From NCBI GenBank assembly GCA_030432315.1, contig JAUIHM010000013.1:1-48735 (forward strand): a stretch of DNA of 48,735 nt, in the 5' to 3' direction. Positions within the stretch are counted from its first letter, which is position 1; each line of letters opens with the position of its first letter. Below are positions 19,130-28,363 of the stretch, piece after piece. Made by a program: the position numbers and the translations under genes. Below the pieces are notes generated by a model. The model was not told the origin of the DNA. It searched no databases and was given only the letters and a program-made list of their open reading frames with translations. Source of the stretch: Alphaproteobacteria bacterium. Its GTDB lineage: Bacteria; Pseudomonadota; Alphaproteobacteria; Rhodobacterales; Rhodobacteraceae.

Positions 19130-21352
19130 TCAGTAGAAACTCTGCGGGTCGATGTCGATGGTCACGCGCACTTTCGGCGACACCTCCGCCGCCGCGACCC
19201 AGGCCCGCAGCGCCGGCTGCAGGGTGATGCCCTTGGGCGCCTTGACGAGAAACCGCACCCGGAACCGGCCGCGCACCCGGGCGACCGGCGCCGGGGCCGG
19301 GCCGAAGAGATCCGCGCCGGCCCTGCGCAGGATCTCACCCTGGCCGACGAGGGCTTTGGCCGCGTCCCAGGTCAGCGGCTCATCCGGTCCGTTGAGAATG
19401 ATGCCGGCCAGCCGGCCGTAGGGCGGCATTCCGGCCCGCCGGCGCATCTCGGCCTCCGCCCGCCAGTAACCCTCGTCGTCACCGGTCAGGATCGCCTGGA
19501 TCGCCGGATGCTCCGGCTGATGGGTCTGGATCAGGGCCAGACCGGGCTTTTCATGCCGTCCGGCCCGGCCCGCCACCTGGCGGACCAGCTGAAAGGTCTT
19601 TTCCGCCGCCCGCAGATCGCCGCCCTGCAGGCCGAGATCGGCGTCGATCACGCCGACAAGCGTCAGATGGGGAAAATTGTGTCCCTTGGCCACCAGCTGG
19701 GTGCCGATGATGATGTCGGCGCCCCCCTGGGCAATCATCTCGATCCGTGCCTTCAGCGCCCGGTGGCTTTCGGCCAGATCGGAGGAGAGGATGGCGATGC
19801 GTGCCTCCGGCCAGAGCCCCACCGCCTCTTCGGCGATGCGCTCGACGCCGGGGCCGATCGCATGCATTTTGCCGACCACCTCGCAGGCGGGGCATTTTTC
19901 CGGGATCGGCTTTGTCGCGCCGCACTGGTGGCAGACCAGCAGTTTGCGGAACCGGTGTTCGACCATGCGGGCGTCGCACTGGTCGCAGCCGACCTGGTGA
20001 CCGCAGGCGCGGCAGATGGTCAGCGGCGCATAGCCCCGGCGGTTGAGAAACAGCAGCGCCTGGTCCCCGGCCGCGAGCCGCCCGTTCACCGCCTGCCGCA
20101 GCGGTTCGGAAATCCAGCGGTTCGCCTCCGGTGTATCGACGCGCAGGTCGATGGTCTTCATTTCCGGCAGTTCGGCGATCCCGAACCGTTCGGGAAGATC
20201 GAGCCGGTGGTACTTTCCCGCCTCGGCATTGGCCCAGGTTTCCAGCGACGGCGTGGCCGAGGCCAGCACAACCTGGCCGCTTTCGAGCGAGGCGCGCAGC
20301 ACCGCCATGTCGCGGGCGTGGTAATGCACCCCGTCCTCCTGCTTGTAGGAGCCGTCGTGTTCCTCGTCGACCACGGTCAGACCGAGATCCCGGAACGGCA
20401 GGAACAGCGCCGAGCGCGCGCCGACCACCAGCCGGGCGTCGCCGGTCGCCGCCGCGTGCCAGGCGCGGCGCCTGGCGGCCTGGGTGACACCGGAATGCCA
20501 CTCGGCCGGGCGGGCGCCGAACCGCGCCTCGACCCGGTCGAGAAACTCCACCGACAGCGCGATCTCCGGCAGCAGAACCAGCGCCTGGCGCCCCTCGCGC
20601 AGGGTTTCCGCCACTGCCTCGAGATAGACCTCGGTCTTGCCCGAGCCGGTCACGCCCTTGAGCAGGGTGGTGGCATAGGTGCCGTCGCGCACCAGCGCGC
20701 AGAGGCTGCGTGCGGCGTCCAGCTGGCCCTCGGAAAGGTCTCGTGTGCCACCGTCAGGATTGAGACGCGGCCAGGGCGCGTCGCGCGGGGCAAGATCGCG
20801 CAGGATCACTCCCTGGCTCTCCAGCCCCTTGATGACGCTGGAGGAAACGCCCGCGAGATGCGCCAGTTCGCCTGGCCCGAAGCCGAGATTGCCATATTCG
20901 GTGAAGGCGTCCATCACCCGCGCCCGGGCATCGGTCATCCGGTCCGGCTGGCGGTCGGTCAGGCGCAGCACCGGCCGGTCGGCGGGCGGTGCCGCCAGCG
21001 CCGGCACCCTTGTCGCCAGCCGCAGCATGTGGGTCAGCGGAGTGATGGTCCAGGCTGCCGCGCGACTGAGAAACTCGCGCATTTCCGGTTTCATCGGCGG
21101 AATGTCGAGCACCCGGGAGATGGCGCGCAGTTTCTCCTGCGGAAAATCCCCTGCCCCTGGGCCCCAGACGCAGCCAAGCACCCGGCGCGGCCCGAGCGGC
21201 ACCTCCACATAGGTGCCGAGCGACACGCCGTCCTCCGGCACCCGGTAGTCGAGCAGCCGGTCGAGGCCTTCGGCGGTCAGCACCGATACGGTTTCACCGG
21301 CGGCGAAATCCGGCGGCGGACCGGCCGGCGTGAGGAGATTGAGCTGTTCCAT
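19130..21352 (-). CDS. priA: Primosomal protein N' (replication restart helicase)
   Basis: Restarts stalled replication forks by recognising branched DNA and loading the primosome. The 740-residue protein has the N-terminal DNA-binding domain, the Walker A motif GVTGSGKT at residues 233-240, the helicase motif [12 protein letters not shown], and the zinc-binding insert with CRACG, CDQC, CHQCG and CPAC. Start ATG 21352 lies 70 bases from the divergent transaldolase gene. The reading frame stays open far upstream, across the antisense of the transaldolase gene, but that extension is an artefact of GC-rich codon bias. Confidence 0.96.
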   Translation of the reverse strand: MEQLNLLTPAGPPPDFAAGETVSVLTAEGLDRLLDYRVPEDGVSLGTYVEVPLGPRRVLGCVWGPGAGDFPQEKLRAISRVLDIPPMKPEMREFLSRAAAWTITPLTHMLRLATRVPALAAPPADRPVLRLTDRQPDRMTDARARVMDAFTEYGNLGFGPGELAHLAGVSSSVIKGLESQGVILRDLAPRDAPWPRLNPDGGTRDLSEGQLDAARSLCALVRDGTYATTLLKGVTGSGKTEVYLEAVAETLREGRQALVLLPEIALSVEFLDRVEARFGARPAEWHSGVTQAARRRAWHAAATGDARLVVGARSALFLPFRDLGLTVVDEEHDGSYKQEDGVHYHARDMAVLRASLESGQVVLASATPSLETWANAEAGKYHRLDLPERFGIAELPEMKTIDLRVDTPEANRWISEPLRQAVNGRLAAGDQALLFLNRRGYAPLTICRACGHQVGCDQCDARMVEHRFRKLLVCHQCGATKPIPEKCPACEVVGKMHAIGPGVERIAEEAVGLWPEARIAILSSDLAESHRALKARIEMIAQGGADIIIGTQLVAKGHNFPHLTLVGVIDADLGLQGGDLRAAEKTFQLVRQVAGRAGRHEKPGLALIQTHQPEHPAIQAILTGDDEGYWRAEAEMRRRAGMPPYGRLAGIILNGPDEPLTWDAAKALVGQGEILRRAGADLFGPAPAPVARVRGRFRVRFLVKAPKGITLQPALRAWVAAAEVSPKVRVTIDIDPQSFY

Positions 21353-21421
21353 TGCCCCATACCTTGGGATAGTATCCGGCCGAACCACAAGCCCCGAGGC
21401 CAATGTGCAGGAGCCAAGCCT

Positions 21422-22072
21422 ATGAAATTTTTCGTCGACACTGCCGATGTGGCAGCCATCCGTGAACTGAACGCTCTGGGACTGGTTGACGGCGTAACCA
21501 CCAATCCGAGCCTGATCAAGAAATCCGGCCGTGATTTCAAGGAAGTGGTAAAGGAAATCTGTTCCGAGGTCGAAGGTCCGGTCAGCGCCGAAGTCGTCTC
21601 CACCGATTATGACGGTATGATCGCCGAGGGCAACAAGCTGGCGGAAATCGCCCCAAACATCGCCATCAAGGTGCCGCTGACCTGGGACGGGCTGAAAGCC
21701 TGCCGGACCTTCACCGGCGAGGGCAAGAAGGTCAACGTGACCCTGTGTTTCTCCGCCAACCAGGCGCTGCTGGCCGCCAAGGCCGGGGCGACGTTCATCT
21801 CGCCGTTCATCGGCCGGCTGGACGATCTCAACCTCGACGGGATGCAGCTGATCCAGGACATCCGCCAGATCTATGACAATTACGCCTTCGAGACCGAGAT
21901 TCTCGCCGCCAGCATCCGCTCGGCCAACCATGTGAGCGAGTCGGCGCTGGCCGGGGCCGATGTGGTCACCTGCCCGCCGGCGGTGCTGCAGAGCCTGGTC
22001 AAACATCCGCTGACCGACAAGGGGCTGGCGGATTTCGTCAAGGACTGGGAAGCCACCGGTCAGAAGATCTGA
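21422..22072 (+). CDS. Transaldolase, small Fsa/TalC type
   Basis: A 216-residue member of the small transaldolase / fructose-6-phosphate aldolase family, acting in the non-oxidative pentose phosphate pathway. The Schiff-base lysine is K83 in [10 protein letters not shown]. Also seen are the start [16 protein letters not shown] and the VTTNPSLI segment. Start ATG 21422 has AGGAGCC about eight bases upstream. It begins a three-gene run with DUF484 and xerC, with priA divergent, an arrangement shared by many Rhodobacterales. Whether it acts as transaldolase or as F6P aldolase cannot be decided by reading alone. Confidence 0.92.
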   Translation: MKFFVDTADVAAIRELNALGLVDGVTTNPSLIKKSGRDFKEVVKEICSEVEGPVSAEVVSTDYDGMIAEGNKLAEIAPNIAIKVPLTWDGLKACRTFTGEGKKVNVTLCFSANQALLAAKAGATFISPFIGRLDDLNLDGMQLIQDIRQIYDNYAFETEILAASIRSANHVSESALAGADVVTCPPAVLQSLVKHPLTDKGLADFVKDWEATGQKI

Positions 22073-22096
22073 GGCAGCGGGAACGGGAGCCGGATT

Positions 22097-22816
22097 TTGG
22101 CATCAACCGATGAGGCCGTGGCGCTGGATCTGAAGGAAAAGATCCTCGCCGATCCTGACATCGTCCTGGAGGACGCGGAACTGATGCGTGCGCTGCTGCA
22201 GGCCGACCGCAGCAGCGCCGGACGCAACGTGGTCGATCTGCGCGGGGTGCTGGTCGACCGGCTGGAAGAACGGCTGGACCGGCTGGAGGGTCTGCACCGC
22301 GAGGTGCTGGCCGCCGCCTATGAGAACGTCGCCGGCACCAACCAGGTGCACCGCGCCTGTCTCGCGGTGCTGGAGGCGCAGGATTTCGCGGCATTTCTCG
22401 ACGTGATGACCCGTGAGCTGACCAGCATCCTCGCGGTCGACGTGGTGCGGCTGGGGCTGGAGGCGCCGGCAGCGAAGCCGGGAGCCGGTCTCGGGCCCGA
22501 GGGGCCGATGCGCGATACGGTGCTGGCGCTGCCGGACAACGGGGTCGAGACCTACATCACGCAAGGCAGAGGCCTCGGGGCGCGGCGGGTGACGCTGCGG
22601 CGGCTGATCAGCGCCTCACCCGACCTCTACGGCGAACATGCGCCGCACATCAAGTCCGAGGCGGTGCTGAAGGTCGATCTCGGCAGCGGCAAGCGCCGGG
22701 GGCTGCTGGCGTTCGGTGCGGTGGAGCCGGACCGGTTCCATTCCGACCAGGGGACCGATCTGCTGACGTTTTTTGTCGGCGTGTTCGAGCAGGCGCTGCG
22801 CCGCTGGCTGGCATGA
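22097..22816 (+). CDS. DUF484 family protein (GAF-like)
   Basis: A 239-residue protein of the DUF484 family, which is commonly encoded directly upstream of xerC. The N-terminal ILADPDIVLEDAELMRALL and the coiled region RLEERLDRLEGLHREVL are typical. The C-terminal half is a GAF-like domain ending in FFVGVFEQALRRWL. Start TTG 22097 is supported by GGGAG seven bases upstream, 24 bases after the transaldolase stop. It overlaps xerC by four bases (ATGA). Its role, perhaps linked to XerC activity or cell division, is not established. Confidence 0.88.
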   Translation: MASTDEAVALDLKEKILADPDIVLEDAELMRALLQADRSSAGRNVVDLRGVLVDRLEERLDRLEGLHREVLAAAYENVAGTNQVHRACLAVLEAQDFAAFLDVMTRELTSILAVDVVRLGLEAPAAKPGAGLGPEGPMRDTVLALPDNGVETYITQGRGLGARRVTLRRLISASPDLYGEHAPHIKSEAVLKVDLGSGKRRGLLAFGAVEPDRFHSDQGTDLLTFFVGVFEQALRRWLA

Positions 22817-23745
22817 CCGGGCCCGCGCCCTCCGGGGGGGCGCTCGATCTGATGGGCGAATGGCTTGCCCAGCTTGGCGGGGTGCGCGGCCTCGCCCCGG
22901 CAACGGTTGCGGCCTACCGCGACGACGTGCTGAGCTATCTCGGTTTTCTGGCCGGCCACTGGGGCGGTCCGGCGGGACGTGACGCCATCGCTGCCGTTTC
23001 CACCTCCGACCTGCGCGCGTGGATGGCGCACGAGCGGGGCCGGGGCCTGTCGGCGCGGTCGCTGGCGCGGGCGCTGTCGGCGGTCAAGAGCTTCCACGCC
23101 TGGCTGGCCGAGGCCGAGGGTCTGCCCGCCCCCGCCGTCACCGCCACCCGCGGGCCGCGCCTCAAGGAACGCCTGCCCCGGCCGGTCGCCGCCGGTGCCG
23201 CCCGCGATCTGATCGCCACCGTCGAGATGCAGAGCCTGGAGCCCTGGGTTTCCGCCCGGGACGTGGCGGTGGTGACGATGCTCTACGGCTGCGGGCTGCG
23301 CATTTCCGAGGCCCTGGGGCTGAAGCAGAAGCACGCGCCGCTGGGCGAAAGCCTGCGCATCCGCGGCAAGGGCGGGCGCGAGCGGATGGTGCCGGTGCTG
23401 CCGGTGGCGCGGACGGCGGTCGAGACCTACCGGCGGCTCTGCCCGTTCGAGCCGGCGCCGGAGCGGCCGCTGTTTCTCGGGGTGCGCGGCGGGGCCCTCA
23501 ACCCGCGCATGGTGCAGAAGGCGATGCAGAACGCCCGGATGCAGCTTGGCCTGCCGGCAACCGCCACGCCCCATGCGCTGCGCCATTCCTTCGCCACCCA
23601 TCTCTTGGAGGCGGGCGGCGATCTGCGCACCATTCAGGAACTGCTCGGCCATGCGTCGCTGGCGACGACCCAGGTCTATACCGGCGTCGACCAGGCCCGG
23701 CTGATGGAAGTCTACACGGCAACCCACCCCCGCGCCCGGGGCTGA
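22813..23745 (+). CDS. xerC: Tyrosine recombinase XerC
   Basis: Resolves chromosome dimers at dif with XerD. The 310-residue protein has the N-terminal SAM-like core-binding domain and the catalytic set: R in GCGLRISEAL, K in RGKGGRERMVP, H and R in PHALRHSFATHLLE, H in LGHASLATTQVYT and the nucleophile Y in VYTGVD. The gene overlaps DUF484 by four bases and is the last of the transaldolase-DUF484-xerC run. Context and length favour the housekeeping XerC over a phage integrase. Confidence 0.93.
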   Translation: MTGPAPSGGALDLMGEWLAQLGGVRGLAPATVAAYRDDVLSYLGFLAGHWGGPAGRDAIAAVSTSDLRAWMAHERGRGLSARSLARALSAVKSFHAWLAEAEGLPAPAVTATRGPRLKERLPRPVAAGAARDLIATVEMQSLEPWVSARDVAVVTMLYGCGLRISEALGLKQKHAPLGESLRIRGKGGRERMVPVLPVARTAVETYRRLCPFEPAPERPLFLGVRGGALNPRMVQKAMQNARMQLGLPATATPHALRHSFATHLLEAGGDLRTIQELLGHASLATTQVYTGVDQARLMEVYTATHPRARG

Positions 23746-23746
23746 T

Positions 23747-23768
23747 CCGGACCGGGCTTCAGGTCCGG
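23747..23768 (+). terminator. Possible hairpin terminator after xerC
   Basis: Arms CCGGACC (23747-23753) and GGTCCGG (23762-23768) enclose an 8-base loop and begin two bases after the xerC stop. No T-run follows, so it is a weak factor-independent terminator or only a stabilising hairpin. Confidence 0.35.
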
Positions 23769-23982
23769 GCCGAAACGAATCCGTGCGGAAGTATGGAGCC
23801 GCTGCGAATCGTGATACAATTATTCCGACAGCAGCCAATTCGATTCGAGGCTCCGGAAGTAATACCTGCGCCTTTACTGCCGGCAGGCACGTTTCCGGAA
23901 AGGCATTACCCGTGCGACGGTCCTGCTGTTCGACTGAAGAACACGGCGGACGTGACGCCGCACGGGACATACGTGGGGGATC

Positions 23983-25011
23983 ATGACAATGCCTAGCGAC
24001 ATTCAGCCGAACGGCACGGGCCGACCCGCATCCGGCCCCGGTGCCACATCGGGAGCGAACCGCAAGGAACCGCCGGAGACAGGCCATACGGGCAATGCCC
24101 GGCGCATAACCAAGGGCGAAGCCGATCCGCTCGGCGACATCGTCGAAAAGATCTATGTCTGCACCGACGATTACAGCATCTATTCCGTGGTGCAGGCGGC
24201 GAACGATTTCGCCCGCCCGCGCTACTGCCTGAATGGCGACGCGGCAAAATGCCGGGCGATGCGCGCCAAACTGACGCCGATCGTCAAGGAAATCACGGTG
24301 ATGAACGATCTGGTTGTGGTGATCTACCGCAGCTTCCTGGTCGGACGACGCCGCGAGGTCGAATGGGAGGGGGTGCGGGAACGCACGCTCAACATCACCG
24401 CCCGCGCCATGCAGCTCGCGTTCGAGGACAATGCCGAAGAAGCGGAAGAACTGCTGGCCAAGGTCCAGAGCGAAACGGAGAGCCGCCGCGACAGCAAGAA
24501 CCGGATGCGCTACATCCTCGCGACGCTGTTCGCGCTCGGGGCGATGCTGCTGGTCTGGGGCGCGCTCGATTACGGCGCCAATTATGCGGCGATGGTCGAC
24601 CGGATCGGCCCGCGGCCCGCCGGATTCTCCGACAAATGGGGCGCGGTCTATCAGATGTTCCAGCCCAACAAGGACTTCAGCATGGTGACTGCGATCTCGC
24701 TCGGGGCGCTTGGCGCGTTTTTCGCCGTCTCCTTCGACATCAAGGCGATCCGGGTGCACCACGCGATCCGGGAATTCGAGATGTTCTATTCCGGCTTTGC
24801 CCGTATCCTGATCGGCATGATCGCCGCCGGTGTGGTGGTGCTGCTGTTCGATGGCAGATGGATTCTTTCGGGAATCGAAGACGGTTTCAGATCGCCGACG
24901 ATCTATCTGTTCGCCTTTCTTGCGGGCTTCAGCGAATACTTCGTGCCGAACGCCCTGAAGCAGGTTGAATCGGCCGCAAAGGCCGCGCCGCCTGCCGCCG
25001 GCAAACAGTGA
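23983..25011 (+). CDS. Unrecognised four-helix membrane protein
   Basis: A 342-residue protein I cannot assign. Residues 1-40 are Pro/Gly-rich and polar. Residues 45-160 form a soluble domain with DYSIYSVVQAANDFARPRY and a helical charged stretch. Four membrane segments follow at about 174-195, 232-252, 272-295 and 304-325. The last contains AFLAGFSEYFVPNAL, a C-terminal motif I have seen in assorted uncharacterised bacterial membrane proteins. Start ATG 23983 has GGGGGA just upstream; ATG 23989 is an alternative. The 237-base gap upstream is AT-richer near 23800. It is followed at 106 bases by a bestrophin gene on the same strand, so the two may be co-transcribed. Confidence 0.8.
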   Translation: MTMPSDIQPNGTGRPASGPGATSGANRKEPPETGHTGNARRITKGEADPLGDIVEKIYVCTDDYSIYSVVQAANDFARPRYCLNGDAAKCRAMRAKLTPIVKEITVMNDLVVVIYRSFLVGRRREVEWEGVRERTLNITARAMQLAFEDNAEEAEELLAKVQSETESRRDSKNRMRYILATLFALGAMLLVWGALDYGANYAAMVDRIGPRPAGFSDKWGAVYQMFQPNKDFSMVTAISLGALGAFFAVSFDIKAIRVHHAIREFEMFYSGFARILIGMIAAGVVVLLFDGRWILSGIEDGFRSPTIYLFAFLAGFSEYFVPNALKQVESAAKAAPPAAGKQ

Positions 25012-25117
25012 TACCGGCCGGAAACGGCACCACACCGTTTCCGGCGAATTGCCAATGCGTGTCGATTGTGCTTTGAGGCGGCGCATCCCCGCTGCGCAAT
25101 TCCCAGTCAGGCTGCCG

Positions 25118-26023
25118 ATGATTGTCCGCGAATACCCGACCGTCCTGAAACTGTTCTGGGTGATGCAGGGATCGGTGCTGCCGCGCATCTACCGCCACAT
25201 TCTGTTTCTGATCGCCCTCACCGTCGCGATCATGCTGGTGGACAATTTCGTCTGGTCGCTGCCGCATACCTCGATGCAGCCGTTTCTGATGCTCGGCGTG
25301 GCACTGTCGCTGTTTCTGGGCTTTCGCAACACCTCGGCCTATGACCGCTGGTGGCAGGCGCGGATGCAGTGGGGACAGCTGACCGCCAGCGTCCGGGCGA
25401 TCGGCCACGAGACGCGCATCTTCTGCAACAACGACGACCGCCGGGAAATTCTTTGCCTGACCGGTGCCTTCATCCATCTGCACCGGGCCTTTCTGCGCAG
25501 AAACAGCGCCCTCGCCGATGACGCGCTGACCTATATCGACCGGGAAACCCTCGAGCGGTTTCAGATGAGTGCCAATCCCGCCAGTGCGGCGCTGCAGGAG
25601 ATCGGCAACCATCTGGCCGCCATGGCCAAGGACGGACGGCTCTCCGGCTTCGGCCAGCGCGCCTTTACCGACCGGTTGGGGGAGATGGAGCTGTCGCGCA
25701 CCAGCAACGAGGGGATTTTCAACACCCCCCTGCCCTTCGTCTACTCGCTGCTGGTGTGGCAGACTTCGTTCCTCTACTGCATTCTGCTGCCGTTCGGGCT
25801 GATCGAGGCCGCGCACTGGATGGCGCCGGCCTTTGCCGGCATCGCCGCCTACGTGTTTTTCGGCCTCGCCGCCGTGACCGACGAACTGGCCCATCCGTTC
25901 ACGGCGACCTCTAACGGCCTGCCGCTGGATTCGCTCTGCCGCATGGTGGATATCGGCCTTGCCGAGCAGATGGGCCGCACCCCGCCGCCGCCGCTCGACG
26001 TGCGCAACCATTTCCTGTCCTGA
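25118..26023 (+). CDS. Bestrophin-family ion channel (YneE/UPF0187)
   Basis: A 301-residue member of the bacterial bestrophin family, pentameric membrane channels related to eukaryotic chloride channels. Hallmarks are the start MIVREYPTVLKLFWVMQGSV, SAYDRWWQARMQWGQL, the membrane pair near residues 23-60 and 195-240, and the C-terminal DELAHPFTATSNGLPLDSLC block. Start ATG 25118 is chosen by family alignment; the frame is open from 24965 but that stretch is not family-like. Ion selectivity cannot be told. It lies between the four-helix protein and the bufferin-like gene on the same strand. Confidence 0.9.
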   Translation: MIVREYPTVLKLFWVMQGSVLPRIYRHILFLIALTVAIMLVDNFVWSLPHTSMQPFLMLGVALSLFLGFRNTSAYDRWWQARMQWGQLTASVRAIGHETRIFCNNDDRREILCLTGAFIHLHRAFLRRNSALADDALTYIDRETLERFQMSANPASAALQEIGNHLAAMAKDGRLSGFGQRAFTDRLGEMELSRTSNEGIFNTPLPFVYSLLVWQTSFLYCILLPFGLIEAAHWMAPAFAGIAAYVFFGLAAVTDELAHPFTATSNGLPLDSLCRMVDIGLAEQMGRTPPPPLDVRNHFLS

Positions 26024-26025
26024 AG

Positions 26026-26051
26026 CCGATTGCGCCGGACGCGGCAATCGG
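26026..26051 (+). terminator. Hairpin between bestrophin and bufferin-like genes
   Basis: Perfect 8-base arms CCGATTGC (26026-26033) and GCAATCGG (26044-26051) with a 10-base loop sit two bases after the bestrophin stop. No T-run follows. It may end or process the upstream transcript, making the next gene separately expressed. Confidence 0.35.
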
Positions 26052-26099
26052 GGCAGAGTGCGGCGGAACAGGCCGAACCGACCGAATGGAGGCAGAACC

Positions 26100-26396
26100 A
26101 TGACATTCCCGACACGCAGCCTGATCCTGGCCGCATCGCTGCTGCCGGCTGCCGGCCTTGCGCTGCCGGCAGCGGCCCAGACCGCGGTGCGCTGTTACGG
26201 CGTCGCCCTTGCCGGGCAGAATGACGGCCTGGACGACAGGGATGCGCCGAAAACCAGCCAGGTCGACTGGCAGGGCAATGCCTTCGTGATGCTGCCCCAG
26301 GCGCAGTGTCTGCGCATGGCGTTGCCGGTCCAGCCCGATGGCACGCCGCGCCGGGGGGCTGTCGAACCGCTGGCCCGCGACGCGCCGCCGTCGTAA
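26100..26396 (+). CDS. Degenerate DUF2282 / bufferin-1-like exported peptide
   Basis: A 98-residue peptide with a clear signal sequence (residues 1-26, ending LPAAAQ) and the DUF2282 core: RCYGVALAGQND, then VDWQGNAFVMLP and a final cysteine. DUF2282 proteins are the BufA1 precursors of bufferins, metal-binding RiPPs modified by an MNIO enzyme (BufB) with a partner (BufC). Usual members have four core cysteines. Here only the outer two remain (C32, C70), and glycine and non-cysteine residues stand where the central, modified pair would be. No bufB or bufC is nearby. Start ATG 26100 has GGAGG nine bases upstream. Probably exported and unmodified. Function inferred only. Confidence 0.78.
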   Translation: MTFPTRSLILAASLLPAAGLALPAAAQTAVRCYGVALAGQNDGLDDRDAPKTSQVDWQGNAFVMLPQAQCLRMALPVQPDGTPRRGAVEPLARDAPPS

Positions 26397-26412
26397 CCGG
26401 ACCGGCCGCGGG

Positions 26413-27192
26413 TCAGTGGAACTCGCGGCAGACCACGGGATCGATCGCGTCGTAACCGCGGGCGAAGGCGGCCTCGCGGGCGGCGCCGTCCTTGAGCAGG
26501 AACGGGCTGAGGGTCGGCTCGCCGTTGATGCCGCTGCGGGCGATTTCGCCGGTGATCTCCTGGGCCTTGCTCAGCAGGCGGGTGTAGAATCCGGCGGGAA
26601 TTGCACCGACCCGGCCCTCGGCCATGCCGGCCCAGACCCCGGCGAGACAGTCGGCCTGCAGCACCCGTTCCCGACTGAACGCATCCTCGCCTTCGGCGGG
26701 GATCAGGCCGGCACCGTTGCTGTTCTGAACATGGCTGGCGATGATCCGCGCAACGACGATCGCCGTGCCCAGTTCCGCGTCGCGGTACATTTCCCCTTCG
26801 AGCGTGTCGAGGAACGCGAGGTCAAATCCGGCGACATCGTCCTTCGGGCAGTAGAACGGCCCGGTGGCCGCGCCGGCGCCGATACAGGCCGAGGGCTGGG
26901 TCCGGGTAAAAAACACCAGTTCCGCCGGTTTGGGTTCGGCACGGCCGCGGGCGTTGTAATAGTTGGTCCAGCTCTGTTCGGCGTCGTCGAACACCACCTC
27001 GACCCGCCGCGCGACAATGGCGGCGCGGGCGGGATTGAGCGGCGGAATTGCCATCGGCACCACGTAGCGGATCAGCAGCTGCCAGGTCACGGCAATCGCG
27101 GCAGCGGCCAGGGACAGGGCGATCAGCGTGGCGATCAGCGTCCGCCGGGTCCGCTTCGGGTTTCCTGGGTCTTCTGCGGTCAACTCAGTCAT
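26413..27192 (-). CDS. Inactive homologue of YpfJ-type neutral zinc metallopeptidase
   Basis: A 259-residue membrane-anchored protein (TM at about 22-41) that aligns with the neutral zinc metallopeptidase family (PF04228). Landmarks retained are the ACIG...ATGPFYCPKDD region (residues 102-119), SHVQN and LQADCLAGVWAG (178-189). The active site is gone: where the family has HEVGHH this protein has RIIASH (149-154), and the glutamate before LQADC is V177. So both histidine ligands, the catalytic glutamate and the third ligand are all replaced while the fold residues and cysteines stay. The frame is intact, which argues for a selected pseudoenzyme rather than decay. It is convergent with the bufferin-like gene, 16 bases apart. 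Confidence 0.8.
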   Translation of the reverse strand: MTELTAEDPGNPKRTRRTLIATLIALSLAAAAIAVTWQLLIRYVVPMAIPPLNPARAAIVARRVEVVFDDAEQSWTNYYNARGRAEPKPAELVFFTRTQPSACIGAGAATGPFYCPKDDVAGFDLAFLDTLEGEMYRDAELGTAIVVARIIASHVQNSNGAGLIPAEGEDAFSRERVLQADCLAGVWAGMAEGRVGAIPAGFYTRLLSKAQEITGEIARSGINGEPTLSPFLLKDGAAREAAFARGYDAIDPVVCREFH

Positions 27193-27271
27193 GCGGTGCC
27201 GTCTCGCTGCTCACGTTTTCACCAAAGCATGATCCCGAGCCAAACCGACTTGACGCGAAGGACCGGGCGTG

Positions 27272-27892
27272 ATGCTTGAAGCCGGAGTATCAGTGCAAGG
27301 TGTAAACGAAGTGCTACGCAGACTGTACGACTGGACCATGTCCCTCGCGGAATCGCCGCATGCACTCTGGGCCCTCGCGCTGGTCAGCTTCGTTGAAAGT
27401 TCGTTCTTTCCGATCCCGCCGGACATCCTGCTGATCCCTCTGATCCTCGCACGGCCGGACCGCGCCTGGCGGATCGCCGGGATCTGCACCGCCGCGTCGG
27501 TGCTTGGCGGGGCGTTCGGGTATTTCATCGGCTGGGGTCTGTTTGAACAGCTCGGCCAGCCGATCCTGAACTTCTACGGCAAGGGGGCGCAGTTCGAGGA
27601 ATTCGCGAACACATACAATGAATGGGGCGCCTGGGCGGTGCTGATCGCCGGGGTGACGCCGTTTCCGTACAAGGTCATCACCATCGTTTCCGGCACCACC
27701 GGACTCAATTTTACCGTGTTCATGGTGGCGAGCGTGATTGCCCGCGGCCTGCGGTTCTACGTCATTGCCGCGCTGCTGTGGAAATTCGGGCCGCCGGTGC
27801 GGACATTCATTGAAAGGCGGCTCGGTCTGATGTTCAGCATCTTTGTCGGCTGTCTGGTCGGAGGATTCGTAGTGTTGGGAATGCTGCATTGA
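27272..27892 (+). CDS. DedA/YqaA-family membrane protein
   Basis: A 206-residue inner-membrane protein of the DedA/SNARE-associated (VTT) superfamily, YqaA-like branch. Seen are the FVESSFFPIPPDILLIP motif near the first re-entrant helix and GVTPFPYKVITIVSG for the second, with hydrophobic helices around them. Family members are linked to lipid flipping and membrane energetics. Start ATG 27272 is behind AAGGA; an adjacent GTG at 27269 is also possible. It overlaps dsbB by four bases, so the two are coupled. Confidence 0.88.
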   Translation: MLEAGVSVQGVNEVLRRLYDWTMSLAESPHALWALALVSFVESSFFPIPPDILLIPLILARPDRAWRIAGICTAASVLGGAFGYFIGWGLFEQLGQPILNFYGKGAQFEEFANTYNEWGAWAVLIAGVTPFPYKVITIVSGTTGLNFTVFMVASVIARGLRFYVIAALLWKFGPPVRTFIERRLGLMFSIFVGCLVGGFVVLGMLH

Positions 27893-28353
27893 ACGGGTTG
27901 CAGCGCGCCTCCCTTGGCGCCGCCGCGGGGTCGCTGGCGCTGCTGCTGGGGGCGCTGGCGTTTCAGTATCTCGGCGGGCTTGCCCCGTGCCACCTCTGCA
28001 TTCTGCAGCGCTGGCCACATCTGGCGGCGCTCTTTGTGGCGGGACTGATCCTGCTGGTCCCGGCGCGGGTGCTGGCGCTGTTCGGATGTGCCGCGGTGCT
28101 GGTCAGCGCGGCGATCGGCTTTTACCACACCGGGGTCGAACGGGCCTGGTGGGCGGGACCGGACAGCTGTACCGCACCGGGTGCGGGCAGCCTCAACGCT
28201 TCCGATCTGCTGGATCAGCTGCTCGAAACGCCGCCGGTGCTCTGCGACCAGGTGGCGTGGCAGATGTTCGGCCTGTCGATGGCAAGCTGGAACGTCCTCG
28301 CCTCGCTGTTTCTCGCATGGCTTTGGTACCGGGCCTGGAGCGTTTCCGACTGA
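27889..28353 (+). CDS. dsbB: Disulfide bond formation protein B
   Basis: Reoxidises periplasmic DsbA and passes electrons to quinone. The 154-residue, four-helix protein has the first redox pair C34-C37 in PCHLCILQRWPH and the second pair C94 and C119 in the periplasmic loop (DSCTAPG, PPVLCDQVAW). The start is TTG 27889, overlapping the DedA stop. It is slightly short, as is usual in alphaproteobacteria. The only DsbA-like gene in the window is far away at 46 kb and is of the FrnE type. Confidence 0.92.
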   Translation: MNGLQRASLGAAAGSLALLLGALAFQYLGGLAPCHLCILQRWPHLAALFVAGLILLVPARVLALFGCAAVLVSAAIGFYHTGVERAWWAGPDSCTAPGAGSLNASDLLDQLLETPPVLCDQVAWQMFGLSMASWNVLASLFLAWLWYRAWSVSD

Positions 28354-28363
28354 TCCGAAACGG

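Noticed and set aside
19508..22072. 854-residue open frame on the plus strand across the priA region
   Set aside because: Antisense to priA for most of its length and only joins the true transaldolase frame at its end; the upstream part is His/Arg/Gly-rich with no family likeness. The real start is 21422.
22813..23745. Phage or island integrase
   Set aside because: Position after DUF484 and the residues of the core favour housekeeping XerC; no att sites or phage genes are nearby.
22627..25188. 853-residue open frame on the minus strand
   Set aside because: Antisense to xerC and the 4-TM gene, both with clear protein features; arises from high GC at third codon positions.
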